Source of the DNA: Chlorops oryzae
Taxonomy: Eukaryota > Arthropoda > Insecta > Diptera > Chloropidae
Assembly (NCBI GenBank): GCA_020466095.1
Contig: CM035809.1
Coordinates: 21,093,869-21,157,868, forward strand
DNA length: 64,000 bases
Reading direction: 5' to 3'
In this document: positions 1 to 10,862 of the stretch, piece after piece
How the letters are laid out: the number at the start of each line of letters is the position of its first letter
Position numbering within the stretch: position 1 is the first letter of the stretch
Made by a program: the position numbers and the translations under genes
Notes under the pieces: model-generated
Told to the model about the DNA's origin: nothing
Seen by the model: the letters and a program-made list of their open reading frames with translations, nothing else
Databases searched by the model: none

Positions 1-175
1 CTCAGGTCCGTAGAGAGAAATTTGGGGCCCGGGGGATTTTTTTTCCGGGGTCCTCACGGAAATGGGCGACAAAAAAAAAAAAAAACAAATCCCTTTCCAA
101 TTGTGGGCTCCTTTAGAAAGCCTCGGGAAAATCCCCTTTTCGACCCCCCTCTCTACAGGCCTGACTATGCTTATG
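1..175. other. Probable low-quality contig edge
   Basis: The composition differs sharply from the rest of the window: doubled homopolymers (GGGGCCCGGGGG, T8, CCGGGG, A15, CCCCTTTT, CCCCCC) follow one another, as if base calls had been stretched. A 67-codon frame here is an artefact of this composition. It could also be the end of a G/C-homopolymer-rich repeat; the artefact reading is an inference. Confidence 0.4.
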
Positions 176-1559
176 GTGCTATACCCTTTCGGTGCTTGAC
201 TTTCGAAATTGAAACTTATTTGTAAGTATTATTAAACCACCTTCAAACTATTTTGACTCAACTGACACTTTTCTGCGAGAAACAATTGAACTTCAATGGG
301 TTTTTATGTGCATTTTTAAGCAAAAAAGCACTTAAATGTGATGATCATTTTTTACTGAACAGAGGCCAGCTGTCGGAAATGCCGCGTGAATTTTCTGTCA
401 AGATATTTCTAAAGCTTTTCTTTACATGGAGTTTTTCATTCCTAGCGGAAATGAGGCCATAGCTTAATCGAAAATTCTTTCATCTTTGAGATGCCTTTAA
501 GACAACAAAGAGAAGCTTTCATGACAACAAACAATGTTTAACAATGGCCATAGTTTTGATAAAAGACTTCATTGAAAAACTCATGGGAGCATTTCAGTTT
601 CTTTGACTTCTTTTCGAATCTCATCCATTGTTTATTTACGGCAACGTAGGTTCTCTGTTTACTCCACTTTTTAAGGAGTGATAATATGCACGAAAGGGTG
701 TAGGGTGCAAATCGGTGTTGTTAATGTCATCTTAAAGCATATACTGGGAAGGAGAAAAACTTTTTAATTCTCAAAAAGACTTTGATTGAAAAATTTAAAC
801 TCCTCAAATATTTTCAAAATAGTCTTCCTCTTAAAAGTATTCATAAATCGAGCACCATTTATTTATTTGTATATTTTTTTATTTTTTCTCAAATCCACAT
901 TTATAAAGCTTGGCCCAAGATTGTCATTTGAGTTGACCTCAACATCCTTTGTAAATTTATTTACCCATAATTTAGAGAATATTCCTCATTTTGTTAGCTT
1001 TAAATCTTTTCTCCAGAAACTTAAACACTTCGTTCTTTCTTCCCTCAGCTCATAGAATAGAATACAATTAATTATTTTTTCTCTCGTCCTGCAACTATGG
1101 ATTTCCGAATGCATTAATTTAACATTTAATTCGCTTAAGCCAATTGTCAATTATTCCAGTTAGTTACCTAAACTAACTGTGCAAGGCTTTTACAGATCGA
1201 TAAGACAACTTGAAGATACAGAATTTATTTCCTTAGTTAAACTGATAGATGATATACACATAGCTCTCATAGTAAAAGGACTCTCTATTTTTACTGTTCG
1301 CTGTCAAAGTCAGTCGTCAGCTTCTTCGTTTGGCGTGTTGGATCTTCTTTGTAATTTATTACTTTCGAAAAATAATGCGAACGCCAATGCTCGACGGAAG
1401 TTGAGTCCTGGCAACATTCCACGTAGACATAATGTGCGTCATCGATTTCGCTAATAAAGTCAGGGAAGGATTAATTTCATGATTTATTACCGGTAGCTTA
1501 GTCCAGTAATTTAATATGGCAGAATGGAGTTCGAATAATGCTTTAGAAAAACTTTCAAC

Positions 1560-1563
<4 letters not shown>
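176..1563. other. AT-rich sequence with no recognisable gene
   Basis: Stops are frequent in all frames. The longest frames (89 and 91 codons, at 786-1055 and 1179-1454) show no domain or motif I recognise and no codon pattern distinct from background. No terminal repeats or tandem units stand out. Confidence 0.6.

Positions 1564-1564
<1 letters not shown>

Positions 1565-1597
<33 letters not shown>
1565..1597. repeat. (TC)n microsatellite
   Basis: About 16 uninterrupted CT units, followed by a CTT/T-rich tract to about 1617. Confidence 0.95.
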
Positions 1598-1600
<3 letters not shown>

Positions 1601-4164
1601 CTTCTTCTTTTTTTTATTGTAATCAATGAGGGACAGCTGAAGTCGCTATGGGTTCATCATTTGAAAGGACATCGCATCAACATTTGTCAAATCGCTGCTG
1701 GAGTTTGTTCATTTTAATGGGATTTCTTTTGTCTTCGTTCCTTTTGTCCTTTGCGTGCTGTCGTCTCTCTTGTGAAGTGAATTTCAAAATTGAAGATCCA
1801 TTATGATAGCTTAAAAATGTTCTTCTATAGCTCGTTTGATATTAAATTTTGTGGCATTTGCTCTTTTTTTTGGGAACAATAAGGAACTCGTGGAGAAGAA
1901 AAGCCATAATTGGCCTTCAAACAGGATGATTAGACTGCTGAGTTAAGAGAACAATGAAGGATATAAGTGGGTTGCATGGATGCGACCTTTTGTTCTGAGT
2001 CGAAGGCCACTTTTAAGACAAGTGGTTGGTCAGAAAGTACTCTAATGTCTAAGAGTTTTTTAGATATGAACTATTTTCATAACTGTGATAATTTTCACAC
2101 ATTGTTTGCTGTCATAAAAGAACGAAAGGTCTTCCAGAAATTAAAAAAGTCAATACACAATGAAAAAATCGAATTAAAGTCGTGTGACGATATTCTTTTG
2201 TCACATAAAAGGTCTTGTCACATAAAAACGTCTTGTAACTGATTGAAGAAAGCATTCAAGTATTTTAAAGGGAAATATAAAATCGATCAATATAGAAAGT
2301 CAGCCAATTATTTCTTTTGATCAAAGATCATTGAAGCTATATTAGGTTCGTGATTGTCTGGAAAAAACTTCTAGGGAAGATTAAATGGGAGGCTTACATA
2401 GGTCCCTTGTCACTATAAATGACTTTTGTGACTATAAACTGCTGAATTCCACCTTAGACTGACTGTATTCACCTCTCAGCAATAACATTATTCTTATACC
2501 TTAACAATCTCCATTTTGAAACAAAGACACCAATTCAAATTTCGTCCTTGGAATGCCTTCGATTGATTATTTTCAGCGGATTCTTTTTCCCAACTTTTCC
2601 TCCTTTTAAGAATTCACTTTAATGGCTGGCATAAGCTTAAATTTTTTTTTATCTGTGAACTTCATTCCTTTGAAAAAGGCATGTCATATGAACCCATATC
2701 ATGAGTTGTCACAATTTGTCAAAACTTAAGTGTATCTTTATTTTTCCAAACTCCGAACACTTAAAATATGTATAAAAAAAATATAAAAAAAAATCTAATT
2801 CACATGCGAATTTTTCGATGATCTCAAAAATGTCGCCCAGAGTAGCCCAAGAGCAACTCAACACCCAACATCACTGACTGCATATACAGGCCATATATAC
2901 ATATATTCAGAAATTACTTCCCGATGTCTGTCAGTCTGCTGTGTGTCACTCATGCTTCACATGTCGGCGTATGGTGTCTGCTCGATTGCGCTCCCTAGTG
3001 GCATGCTCTTATCCTTAACCTTAAACCACATAATATTTGTAAACTTTCTTGTCACAATTTATTTGCCATACATTTTGCAAGTTATGGCGAACAAAATTTG
3101 AGAAACAGCAATTTTCGTCAAGACAATGTATCCCTGTGTGTGTGGGATGGTGCCTCGTGTCATTCTTTCGGATACGCAACGACAATTTGATGGGCATGCA
3201 AGGTGTGAACGTGGATATAAGGGAAGGCTTTTGATGTCAGATGATGACATAAGGTCGTTTAAAATGCCGGAATAAAGTATTCATAGAAGTTTGTTTTAAA
3301 ATATTCTAACGTGCACATACAAGCAGACATACATTCGTTAGAAAATAGATAAGTTTTTGCTTTAAGGCCTTTTGTTTTGCTTTGAATTGGTTAAATTTTT
3401 GTTAAAGCGAAAGTTTGATAGTTTAAATTAAAGAGCTTTTGGTTTCTCTGTTGGAAGGTAAATATTATATGACATTAAAGGATCTTTGCAGGATATTTTT
3501 ATCTGAGGCATAGCTCTTCATGTTGACCTACTCAAACTCATCTTAATTTTACTCAAGAACTTTGGTTAAGATTTTCCAATTGCGTTACATTATGTCAACA
3601 TGGTAACTAAGCCTTTAAGCTTAACGACTACACATCGTATTTATTCAATTCATCACAATTTGGTGATCCCTCAAGCATTTCTCGTATTTGTACAATTTGA
3701 AAATTATTTGCTCCATATGATTTGGTAATTAAACTGTAAAGACAAACAAAAATTTTGCCTCTTCTGACCAAAAGACTTGCTTAACCAATATTTTCCGATC
3801 GAAGTTTTTGCTCTCAATTTAAAAATAAATTTTAAACAATTTAATAATTGCTTCATTCTATTAAGGATTTATTGACCGTTTGCTACTGTTCTGAATCAGA
3901 ACTTCTGATAAAAGATATCTTTCCGAAAAACGAAAAATTTCTTATGAAAATTTTGACATTTTGATAGGATATCGTGACGATAATCTTTAACCGGAACAGT
4001 AAGAAATGGACCTAAAAGGATGTATGTGTGGCTTTCAGAAAGGTTTGCATCTGAGAATCTAATTATTTTTTTGTTAAACAGCTTAATCTTCCCTTATGAC
4101 GTATATAATTCCTCTTTCATTTGCATCATTATAAAGCGTTGAAAGTTCTGAGCAATTTTTTATT
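1598..4164. other. AT-rich sequence with no recognisable gene
   Basis: Non-repetitive by eye apart from A/T runs (for example 2772-2795). The short frames at 1967-2242 and 3049-3250 are unrecognised and unsupported by any motif. No target duplications or inverted termini were seen. Confidence 0.6.
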
Positions 4165-5010
4165 CCTTAAACCTCCAAAAACCCTTCAATACCTCCCCAT
4201 AAATTCCAATTTCTCCTAAAACCTCTTAAGATTTCTAAATTGCTTTCAATTCCATTACTTATTAGCTACTTGCAATACCTCCATTAATCTTCCAGTTCCT
4301 CCCACTACCTCTCAAATTCTCCGAATACCTCCAAAACACACTAAAGCCTCTTAAAACCTCGTAAATGCTATAAAAATACCAAAATCTCCCAGTACCTCCA
4401 AAAACCTTAAATCTTCCAATAAATCCCAATACCTCCTAAATTTAAAATACCTTTAGATACCTCTTAAAACCTCCGCATACCTTTCACTATCTCCACAATA
4501 TCGCCTTAATACCCTCAAATGCCTAACAATAACTCTTAATACCTTCCAATAACACCCAATTTCTCCCGATACCTCCAAAAGCCTTAAACCTTTCAATAAA
4601 TCCCAATACCTCCTAACATTAAAATACTTTTAAATACCTCTCAATTTTTGTAAATTCCTTCCAACACCTTTCAATACCTACTAATGCAACCGAATACCTT
4701 CAAATACTGTCCGATACCTCTTAAAACCTCCGCATACCTTCCACTATCTCCACGTGGGTATATACCACATTATCGCCCTAATACCCTCAAATACCTAACA
4801 ATAACTCTTAATACTTCCAATAACACCCAATTCCTCCCGATACCTCCGAAATTTTTCCAAATACATATGTTCCAAAAACCACGGAAATATTGTCAAAACT
4901 CTCAAGACCTCCGAATACCTCCATAAATCTTCTCAAAACTTCCAAAACCTCCCAATATCTCTAAAACATTTTCTTAAACCTCCAAACTCCTCATTATGCC
5001 ATACAAAATC
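4165..5010. repeat. Degenerate ATACCTCC minisatellite with higher-order units
   Basis: About 850 bp built from variants of an 8-13 bp unit, typically AATACCTCC, CCTCTTAAAACC or CCAATACCTCC. One strand is almost free of G. There is a second level of order: the segment from about 4460 (CCTCTTAAAACCTCCGCATA) recurs from about 4712, and the run CAATAAATCCCAATACCTCC at about 4412 recurs at about 4596, giving a higher-order unit of roughly 185-255 bp. Copy two of the first pair carries an extra 15 bp (4754-4768, GTGGGTATATACCAC) that is nearly palindromic. The frame at 4684-4926 is a by-product of the repeat. Confidence 0.9.
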
Positions 5011-6385
5011 ATAGCGTTCTGGCCCTATAACTTTAAAATCGAAGGGTTTCTCCGTTATAATAAAGACACATAGTTATAATTAGTCATACTTCAGAGCACT
5101 GATTATCGAAAAAGGCCATTGAATAAATTCGCTCTTGTCGGAGACAAGTCTAAAGACTAGTCACACTAACTGCAAGGATAGCCGTCGATTAAGCAGTATT
5201 TCAAGACTTTACTTTCAACATACGTACGCATAACTTATGCAGTATACATTGAAACATATCATATGTCACCTTCTGGCTTAAACTGTCATACTCTTCAAAA
5301 TGAAAACACTTCATTATTTTCGAAAAAGGATTAAAATTTTCCATTCCCAAATATGTATTCATTTGAATATTCCACTGATTCTTTCGAAATTTAAATTTCA
5401 TTTACCTATTCCTGGTATTCGATACCACAAAACACTTGAAACCAATCGATTTCTATGATTTCCTTAAATGCCTCTAAGCCTCTCCATTTAAATTGACTTC
5501 GTGCTCAAATTCGATTTGACCAATTGCCATTTATCATTGTTTAGCTCGACTTAAGCTCTGCTTTGCAATTATTCATTTTAGAAAAAAGAACAACAACAAA
5601 AAAAAAACACAAAACAATAGAGGTTGACGGGGGAAGGGGTAAGTAACCGAAACGAAAATTCAATAGGAACGCCCAATTAGCAAACTGGCTGAACTGTATC
5701 AGGCCGTGAATTTATCATAGCAATTGCCATAAATTTTCGAACAGTTACTGAATGCGACTGATGCACGCAATTCGATACGCACACGCATACGCACACAAAT
5801 ACCAATGAATGTGAATAGCAAAATCCTCAATGGATTACCACACAAAACTGCAACAGAGTCAATTCCATCCATCGGCAGGACACACAAAAAAAAAAAAAGT
5901 GCAACACCAAAACGAACACCGAAACGAAGAGTAAGAGAGAGTGAGACATGCAGAGACAGAGACAGATGACTGCGGAATTTGGGCAAAAAAAAAAAATGAA
6001 AACGAAACAGTCGGTTTTGGGACAAAATTAACAGTGAAAAATACCATTTTCGAAGCTGAAATGTATTATCACAGGCCCATCGAGGGATATTCTGCAACTT
6101 GCTTCATGTGCAAATGTAGTGGTAAAAGGTACTAATTTATGCTTGTACGTGTCAAACTGGCTTTATGTTGACTTGTCTGTAAAGCGTTTTCGAGAGGAAA
6201 AATAAATTTTTTTTATTAGGATTATACATACGTAAGAGAGGAACATTAAAACAAGGTCAACATTTTTATTGGGGATTAAGAGATAAGGTCATTGAATAAA
6301 ACAAGAACACAAATTTCAGAATAGGATCACGTTTCAAAATTCCATGGATTTTATTGATGTGTCTTCAAAAATGTATAGGTACCTA
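5011..6385. other. No recognisable gene; purine/CA-rich patches
   Basis: Holds A-runs and a GAGACAGAGACAG-rich tract near 5935-5970. A 132-codon minus-strand frame (5699-6097) comes from stop-poor CA/GA composition rather than from a protein I recognise; it overlaps a plus-strand frame over the same tract. Confidence 0.55.
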
Positions 6386-6390
6386 TGTAC

Positions 6391-6540
6391 ATTAGAGTGT
6401 CACAAAGCACACAAAATTTTTCTTCTAGTGATTTTTCGATAGCTTGTGGGTTGAAGTATGTTTGGAAATTTCTTTCGGATTTCTTGGAAAAGGCTAAGAG
6501 GTTGCGCTGCGCTTATTTTCCCCAAAAGCCATGCTTTTCA
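6391..6540 (+). repeat. Diverged dispersed repeat, copy 1 (ATTAGAGTGTC terminus)
   Basis: Starts with TACATTAGAGTGTCACAAA and contains AAAAGGCTAAGAGGTTGCGC about 130 bp later. The same two landmarks, in the same order and spacing, occur from 6905 (TACATTAGGGTGTCCCAAA, then AAAAGGTTTAGAGGTCGCTC). The copies are strongly diverged in between, and a SINE lies between the two copies. No terminal inverted repeats were seen. Confidence 0.5.
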
Positions 6541-6663
6541 GAAATATTTTGAATTTTTAGTAAAGGATTCTCCAGAAAAGACGGAAGACAAATATCCAAG
6601 CTTTGTTCTCGTGTACAAAAAACTTTAAAATATTGTAATTTTATTGAACATTTAGTCATCATA

Positions 6664-6775
6664 AGAGGACCTCTGTGTCGTAGCTGGTTGAGATGCCAAC
6701 TTACCTACGAAGCGAGAGGCTCTGGGTTCAACTCTCAGCTGGATCGTAGATGTTTGTGTCTTTTTTTCTAATTCT
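6664..6775 (+). mobile_element. tRNA-derived SINE, head region
   Basis: A RNA polymerase III type promoter is visible: an A box within GTCGTAGCTGGTTGAGATGC and a B box GGGTTCAACTC, separated by about 40 bp as in a tRNA. The segment GCGAGAGGCTCTGGGTTCAA is almost the same as in the SINE at 30973-31328 (GCGAGAGGCTCTAGGTTCAA), so the two belong to one family. The downstream body seen at 31 kb (GGGCCCATGTGAGGTCTAAG) is not found here; the element passes into T-rich sequence after about 6755, so it is 3'-incomplete or diverged. Confidence 0.7.
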
Positions 6776-6904
6776 GTTTTTCTTTGTCTGTTTTATTTTC
6801 TCAAGTAATATAATTACATCTTATTTCTATTTCCTTCTTAACATTTATTTCTTTTAGTTTTTTCCTTGCATGCCTGGTATTTTTCAAAGATATTGACTAC
6901 TTTC

Positions 6905-7060
6905 CCTATAGGGCATACATTAGGGTGTCCCAAAAAAAAATTTTTTTGGAACGTGAGTTTTATGAAAGCTTATTTATATGCTAAACTATTTTTGAGAATT
7001 TTTTCAGATGTTTTTGTAAAAGGTTTAGAGGTCGCTCAACGCGGTTTTTTCAAACCGGCC
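6905..7060 (+). repeat. Diverged dispersed repeat, copy 2 (ATTAGGGTGTCCC terminus)
   Basis: Second copy of the repeat at 6391, starting TACATTAGGGTGTCCCAAA and reaching AGAGGTCGCTCAACGCGG. The 114-codon frame across it (6866-7210) is not a recognised protein. Confidence 0.5.
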
Positions 7061-7534
7061 CTTTTTTCCTCAGGTTTTGGTGACAGCTTGTTTATATTAA
7101 AACATTTTGAGGCATTTATCGGTAGTAAAGCATCCAAACCTTATATAAACTACAAAATATACCTTTATTTTATGTCATTAAGCGTCATCAATTACACTTT
7201 TTTCCAATAAAACTGGGCGTCCAAAAACAAGAACGCTTCATAATTTCAAAATTTTGTATGAAAATGGTTGAAATTACCTAATGATGCAGCTTTAAAGAAC
7301 ACGAAATCCATTGTATTTTGAAAAAAATAAGTACGAATTTTGCTGTTGGACTTTTAAAGCTATGTCCGATTATGTCCTCAAAAATATTTCAAAAATACGT
7401 TGCATACTTCCAGGCTTTTATGTTTAGTTTTCAGTGCTAACATGATACCCAATCTCAATCTTAAATAGAATATTTTTCATAGGCATTTATTTGAATTTTT
7501 CCGCTTAAATAGAAGGCCTGCTATTAACCTTTTA

Positions 7535-8195
7535 TTTAACCCTTTAATGCATTTTTTGAAGTAAGAAAAAAGTTCAGCGTTGCTAAAGGGTCCTGCCGGT
7601 TGAGCAAAGGCATGCGGCACCCTGAAAGGGATTTTGAAGTTTTGTTGATTTTTCGATAGGTGGCATCTAAAAACACTGTAGGGATGACTTTTTAGATATC
7701 CTTGAAGATCCGTTTTTAGTAAGCCTTTCTTTTAATTTTATATCTGAAAAAGTAATTAAGATAGGAAGATGAAACAAACGTTGACCAATTGCTAATATAA
7801 CACGGAATCTAAATAAAATTTTTTTCAATTTTTACACTGAGAAAATTTTTTCACAAAACTAAAAACAAAACTTTAATTTTTTTTTCAGTGTATTCCAGTG
7901 TATTTCATCTTCCTATCTTAATAAGTTTTTGATATATAAAATTTAAAAATGGCTTACTAAAAAGGATTTTCAAGGATATCTCAAGTTACTTTTCGAAATA
8001 GAACACTAAAAAGTCATCCCTACAGTGCTTTTAGATGCCACCTATCGAAAAATCAACAAAACTTCATAATCCTTTTCAGGGTGCCGCAGTCCGCGAGACC
8101 CCTTACTTCGGAAAAACGTAAGTAAGAAAAATTTTCACCCCATAAAGTATGCTTTAAATTTATAAAAGTCAACAAAATCCGACCCATGCTTATGA
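7535..8195 (+). mobile_element. hAT-like MITE (GGGCTCGGA family), copy 1, interrupted
   Basis: Recognised by comparison with the copies at 16688-17893 and 23136-23368. The right part, CCCCATAAAGTATGCTTTAA followed by ATTTATAAAAGTCAACAAAA and TCCGACCC, matches their terminal inverted repeat. Left of the interruption, ATGCATTTTTTGAAGTAAG matches their interior. A foldback element (7586-8103) splits this copy at the position that in the 23-kb copy (complement) reads ...GGCTTAACTTATTCG... . The left terminus is too diverged to place; 7535 is where clear similarity begins. Confidence 0.65.
7586..8103. mobile_element. Foldback transposon with ~200-bp terminal inverted repeats
   Basis: The left arm (GCGGCACCCTGAAAGGGATT at 7614 onward, then TTGATTTTTCGATAGGTGGC and CTGTAGGGATGACTTTT) is repeated in reverse complement at the right, ending GGGTGCCGC at about 8087. 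Similarity continues inward through GATAGGAAGATGAAA to about 7775 on the left and 7905 on the right, leaving a loop of about 130 bp. The outermost bases are AAGGGTCC on the left and GGACCCCT-like (GAGACCCCT) on the right, each next to TA (7584-7585 and 8104-8105), consistent with a TA duplication. There is no coding capacity. A 9-bp extra segment in the left arm near 7602-7612 breaks symmetry. Superfamily not assigned. Confidence 0.85.
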
Positions 8196-9441
8196 CTTCT
8201 TTTCATTAACATTAAATTTTAATAAAAAGAAAGCAAAAAATATTCGAATCTTCTTCACTATCCTCTGCCGGCTGCGCCTGTGGATATATGAATATATCTT
8301 TTTCATTCGTCATTTTTCCCGTTCAATGTTTATCTCAACGTTTTCGATTCAATGCTTGATTGATTCGCATTCGATCAGTACGATTCTCATTAATTTAATT
8401 AAATCTTTGTTAATCAATTCCATGCATTCATTCGGCTTAATGAAGCAGAAATCCTATACGCTTTCAATATTTATATGGCTATGGATATTACCATCCCAAC
8501 AGGCGAGTGATGTTTTTTAAATGTGATTTTTTTTTTTTTGTTCTTTTGTTTTTCATTCTTTGTTCTTAAAGGCCATTTTCCACTTAGAAAGTTTCCAACA
8601 CATTTGCCAGTTCTAATCATGTTTAATCGCCTTCGTAAATCGAGGTGAACGTCAATTAAAGTCGTCATTATTTTCAAGCTGCGGGGCTCTTTACTCTGAA
8701 CATCCAAGGTAAAGTTTGAAACCCATAAAGCAAGAAGACGAAAGACGCAAATGGGCGACGAAGGCAACGTTGTGGGCAACATGAAGAGTATTAATTTTCT
8801 AGTTATTCGCTCAAGGTGTAAAAGTCAGTGCAACATTATGCGTTCCGGTATAACCTCAAAAGAGCGTGTTAAAGTGTCAAACAATAACATAACTGACGTA
8901 AACTTATCCCACGAACGAAGCATGGTTAAAAGGCTCAAGGCGAAGAAAATCACTTAAAACGAGCTCCAATTACATAGCGCGATGCTCTACGCACAAAATT
9001 TTCAATGAATGCCACAAATGAGTGACGCTTACATTCATGAGATGAACTTTCTTCTCTACAGGCATCTCTGCTCCCGTCTTGCTGTCAGTTGGATTGCTCA
9101 CAACCAACGCCGTTAGCTATGCTACAAATTAAGCGTGAAAAAAACATCAATGTGTGGGTGTGTTATTTTGCTTTGTCATTCACTCGCAAAACTTACTTAT
9201 ACGAGCGCGTTTGTGTGTGTGTGCCTCCTATCTGCTTGAGGCGAACTAATATGTTGTGGCATCTTTTTCCGCTTTTGCTATGCAAATATTTGTTAAATTC
9301 GCTTTTTATTCCAAACACAAATACGTTTACGGGTTGTAATGCCATGTGAAATAAGTTTGCGGTGGTGATGAGTGAGCATCTAGCTGCGGTGAAAGCGGAA
9401 GTGGTAATCAAATAAACTTCAAACAAATTTATGAACATTCG
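8196..9441. other. No recognisable gene
   Basis: Frames up to 103 codons (8471-8782, minus) overlap others on the opposite strand and match nothing I know. Composition is slightly more balanced than in neighbouring sequence from about 8600 to 9400. Confidence 0.5.
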
Positions 9442-9496
9442 AGTGTGTGTGTGTGTGTGTGTGCCGGTGTGTGTGTGTGTGTGTGTGTGCGTGTTT
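9442..9496. repeat. (GT)n microsatellite, interrupted
   Basis: Two GT runs separated by CCGGTGTG, giving about 26 units in all. The threonine/histidine-rich minus-strand frame across it is a by-product. Confidence 0.95.
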
Positions 9497-10064
9497 GTTA
9501 AAGAAAATTCATTAAAGTTTGTGCTCATTGTCGAAATTGTAATAATGAAGGGAAGGAAAAAGAGTAGGACTTATGTTTGGCCGGAAGTGTAAAATTTCAT
9601 CTTGCGGAACGCGTTCCATGGACGGAAGTGAAAGCTAAATGCGAAACGAAAGACTTTTCTCAGTTCTCTTGTATGCGAATCGAATCGAAGAAACGTTTCC
9701 TACGGGTTAATGCGTTAAAACTAATTTAAATTTATTTTTGGATGTGTAAATTTGCCCAAAACGTTAAGGCAATATGCGTTGCGATTTAGTAATTTTCGAT
9801 GTGTAATTCTGGATAGTAGGAGAAGGATATATGTATGTGTGGGTGAGGAGCTAAATAAATGTAGGAAATAAGATGAAACGAAAACTAAGATGCCAGAGAG
9901 TGAGCAGAATCGTTGGAGTTGGGCTAGAAAAATACTGGGAAATCGTGTTTAATTTAATTTCAAATTTTCTTTTCATCAACAAAACGAAAGTATTTTTGGG
10001 AAATTGCTGCAGGATATTTATCGAAGAATGTTGAAACCTATAAAATGTTTTAAGAGTGACTTTA

Positions 10065-10255
10065 TTGACGAGTCTGAAATGTGTCGGAAATGAGATCAAA
10101 ATGAGTCTTAAATATTTGTAATAGAAGAGGATCGGTAAAATGAGTCCAAAAAGAGTCTTAAATAAGTGGGGAAAAAGACTCATATTTACATAAATGCCGA
10201 AAGAGTCATATATCGCATCTATTGTAGCAAATATTGGAGTCAGATATGAGTAGAG
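10065..10255 (+). repeat. GAGTC-type degenerate minisatellite, locus 1
   Basis: Spaced units such as GAGTCTGAAATGTGTCGGAAA, AATGAGTCTTAAAT, AATGAGTCCAAAAAGAGTC and GGAGTCAGATATGAG. They belong to the same dispersed family as the dense array at 13036-13262. The 148-codon minus-strand frame at 9851-10297 runs through it and is not recognisable as a protein. Confidence 0.6.
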
Positions 10256-10258
10256 CTC

Positions 10259-10560
10259 GGATTTTGAATATTTTGAATTTTTTTGAATTTTTTGCATTTA
10301 ACTGTGCTTTTTGAATATTTTATTCACTGAAGTAGGGTTTTTTTTGTTAATTTGGCAATTCAACATTTTAAAAGGCATACTAAATCGAACTAATTTGGAA
10401 TTTTTTACTGTGAATTTTTTGAATATTTTGAATTTTTTGGATTTTTGTTTGGATTTTTTTGAATATTTTGAATTTTTTGCATTTTTTTTTGAATTTTTGA
10501 TTTTTTTGAATATTTTTTGAATATTTTTTGAATATTTTTTGGAATTTTTTTTTTCATTTT
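10259..10560 (+). repeat. TTTTTTGAATATTTTGAA low-complexity repeat
   Basis: Repeated T5-8 GAATATTTTGAATTTTTT and GCATTT/GGATTT variants at 10262-10322 and 10409-10545, giving phenylalanine/leucine-rich nonsense frames. Confidence 0.85.
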
Positions 10561-10722
10561 TTTTTTACATATTCAAATTCCGAGGCATAGATATGAATGT
10601 GGAAGGACTCACATAAGAGTGGAAATAAGACGTGTAAATGAGGACGGAAGGAGTCATATATGAATCGTATATGAAGCCATTAGATGTTTAAAGCGGAAAA
10701 ACATTGGAGGACTTGCGCGAAA

Positions 10723-10859
10723 GTCCGAAGTCAGACATTCCTAAAACCTGTTCCGGAACATTTAGTTCGTAGGCAAGAGAAACTTTTTCTTGCCTCCTGC
10801 GTCTCTTCCCTACGTACTGAATGTTCCGGAACATGTTTTAGGTATGTCTGACTTCGGAC
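10723..10859. mobile_element. Small foldback element, 51-bp arms
   Basis: Left arm 10723-10773 begins GTCCGAAGTCAGACATTCCT and contains TTCCGGAACATTTAGT. Right arm 10809-10859 is its reverse complement with only a few mismatches (CCTACGTACTGAATGTTCCG to GTCTGACTTCGGAC). The 35-bp centre contains a second, partly competing hairpin (GGCAAGAGAAAC / TTTTTCTTGCC). Flanks are CGCGAAA and AAAGAG, so any target duplication would be only AAA. There is no coding capacity. It could be a MITE or a structured regulatory hairpin. Confidence 0.8.
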
Positions 10860-10862
10860 AAA

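Noticed and set aside
4165..5010. CRISPR-like array
   Set aside because: Units are contiguous 8-13 bp degenerate repeats without spacers, in a eukaryotic context.
5699..6097. 132-codon minus-strand frame
   Set aside because: Stop-poor CA/GA-rich tract with an overlapping frame on the other strand and no recognisable domain.
9851..10297. 148-codon minus-strand frame
   Set aside because: Its second half is the complement of GAGTC-type repeats; the amino-acid content is Phe/Leu/Ile-rich as expected of AT-rich DNA.
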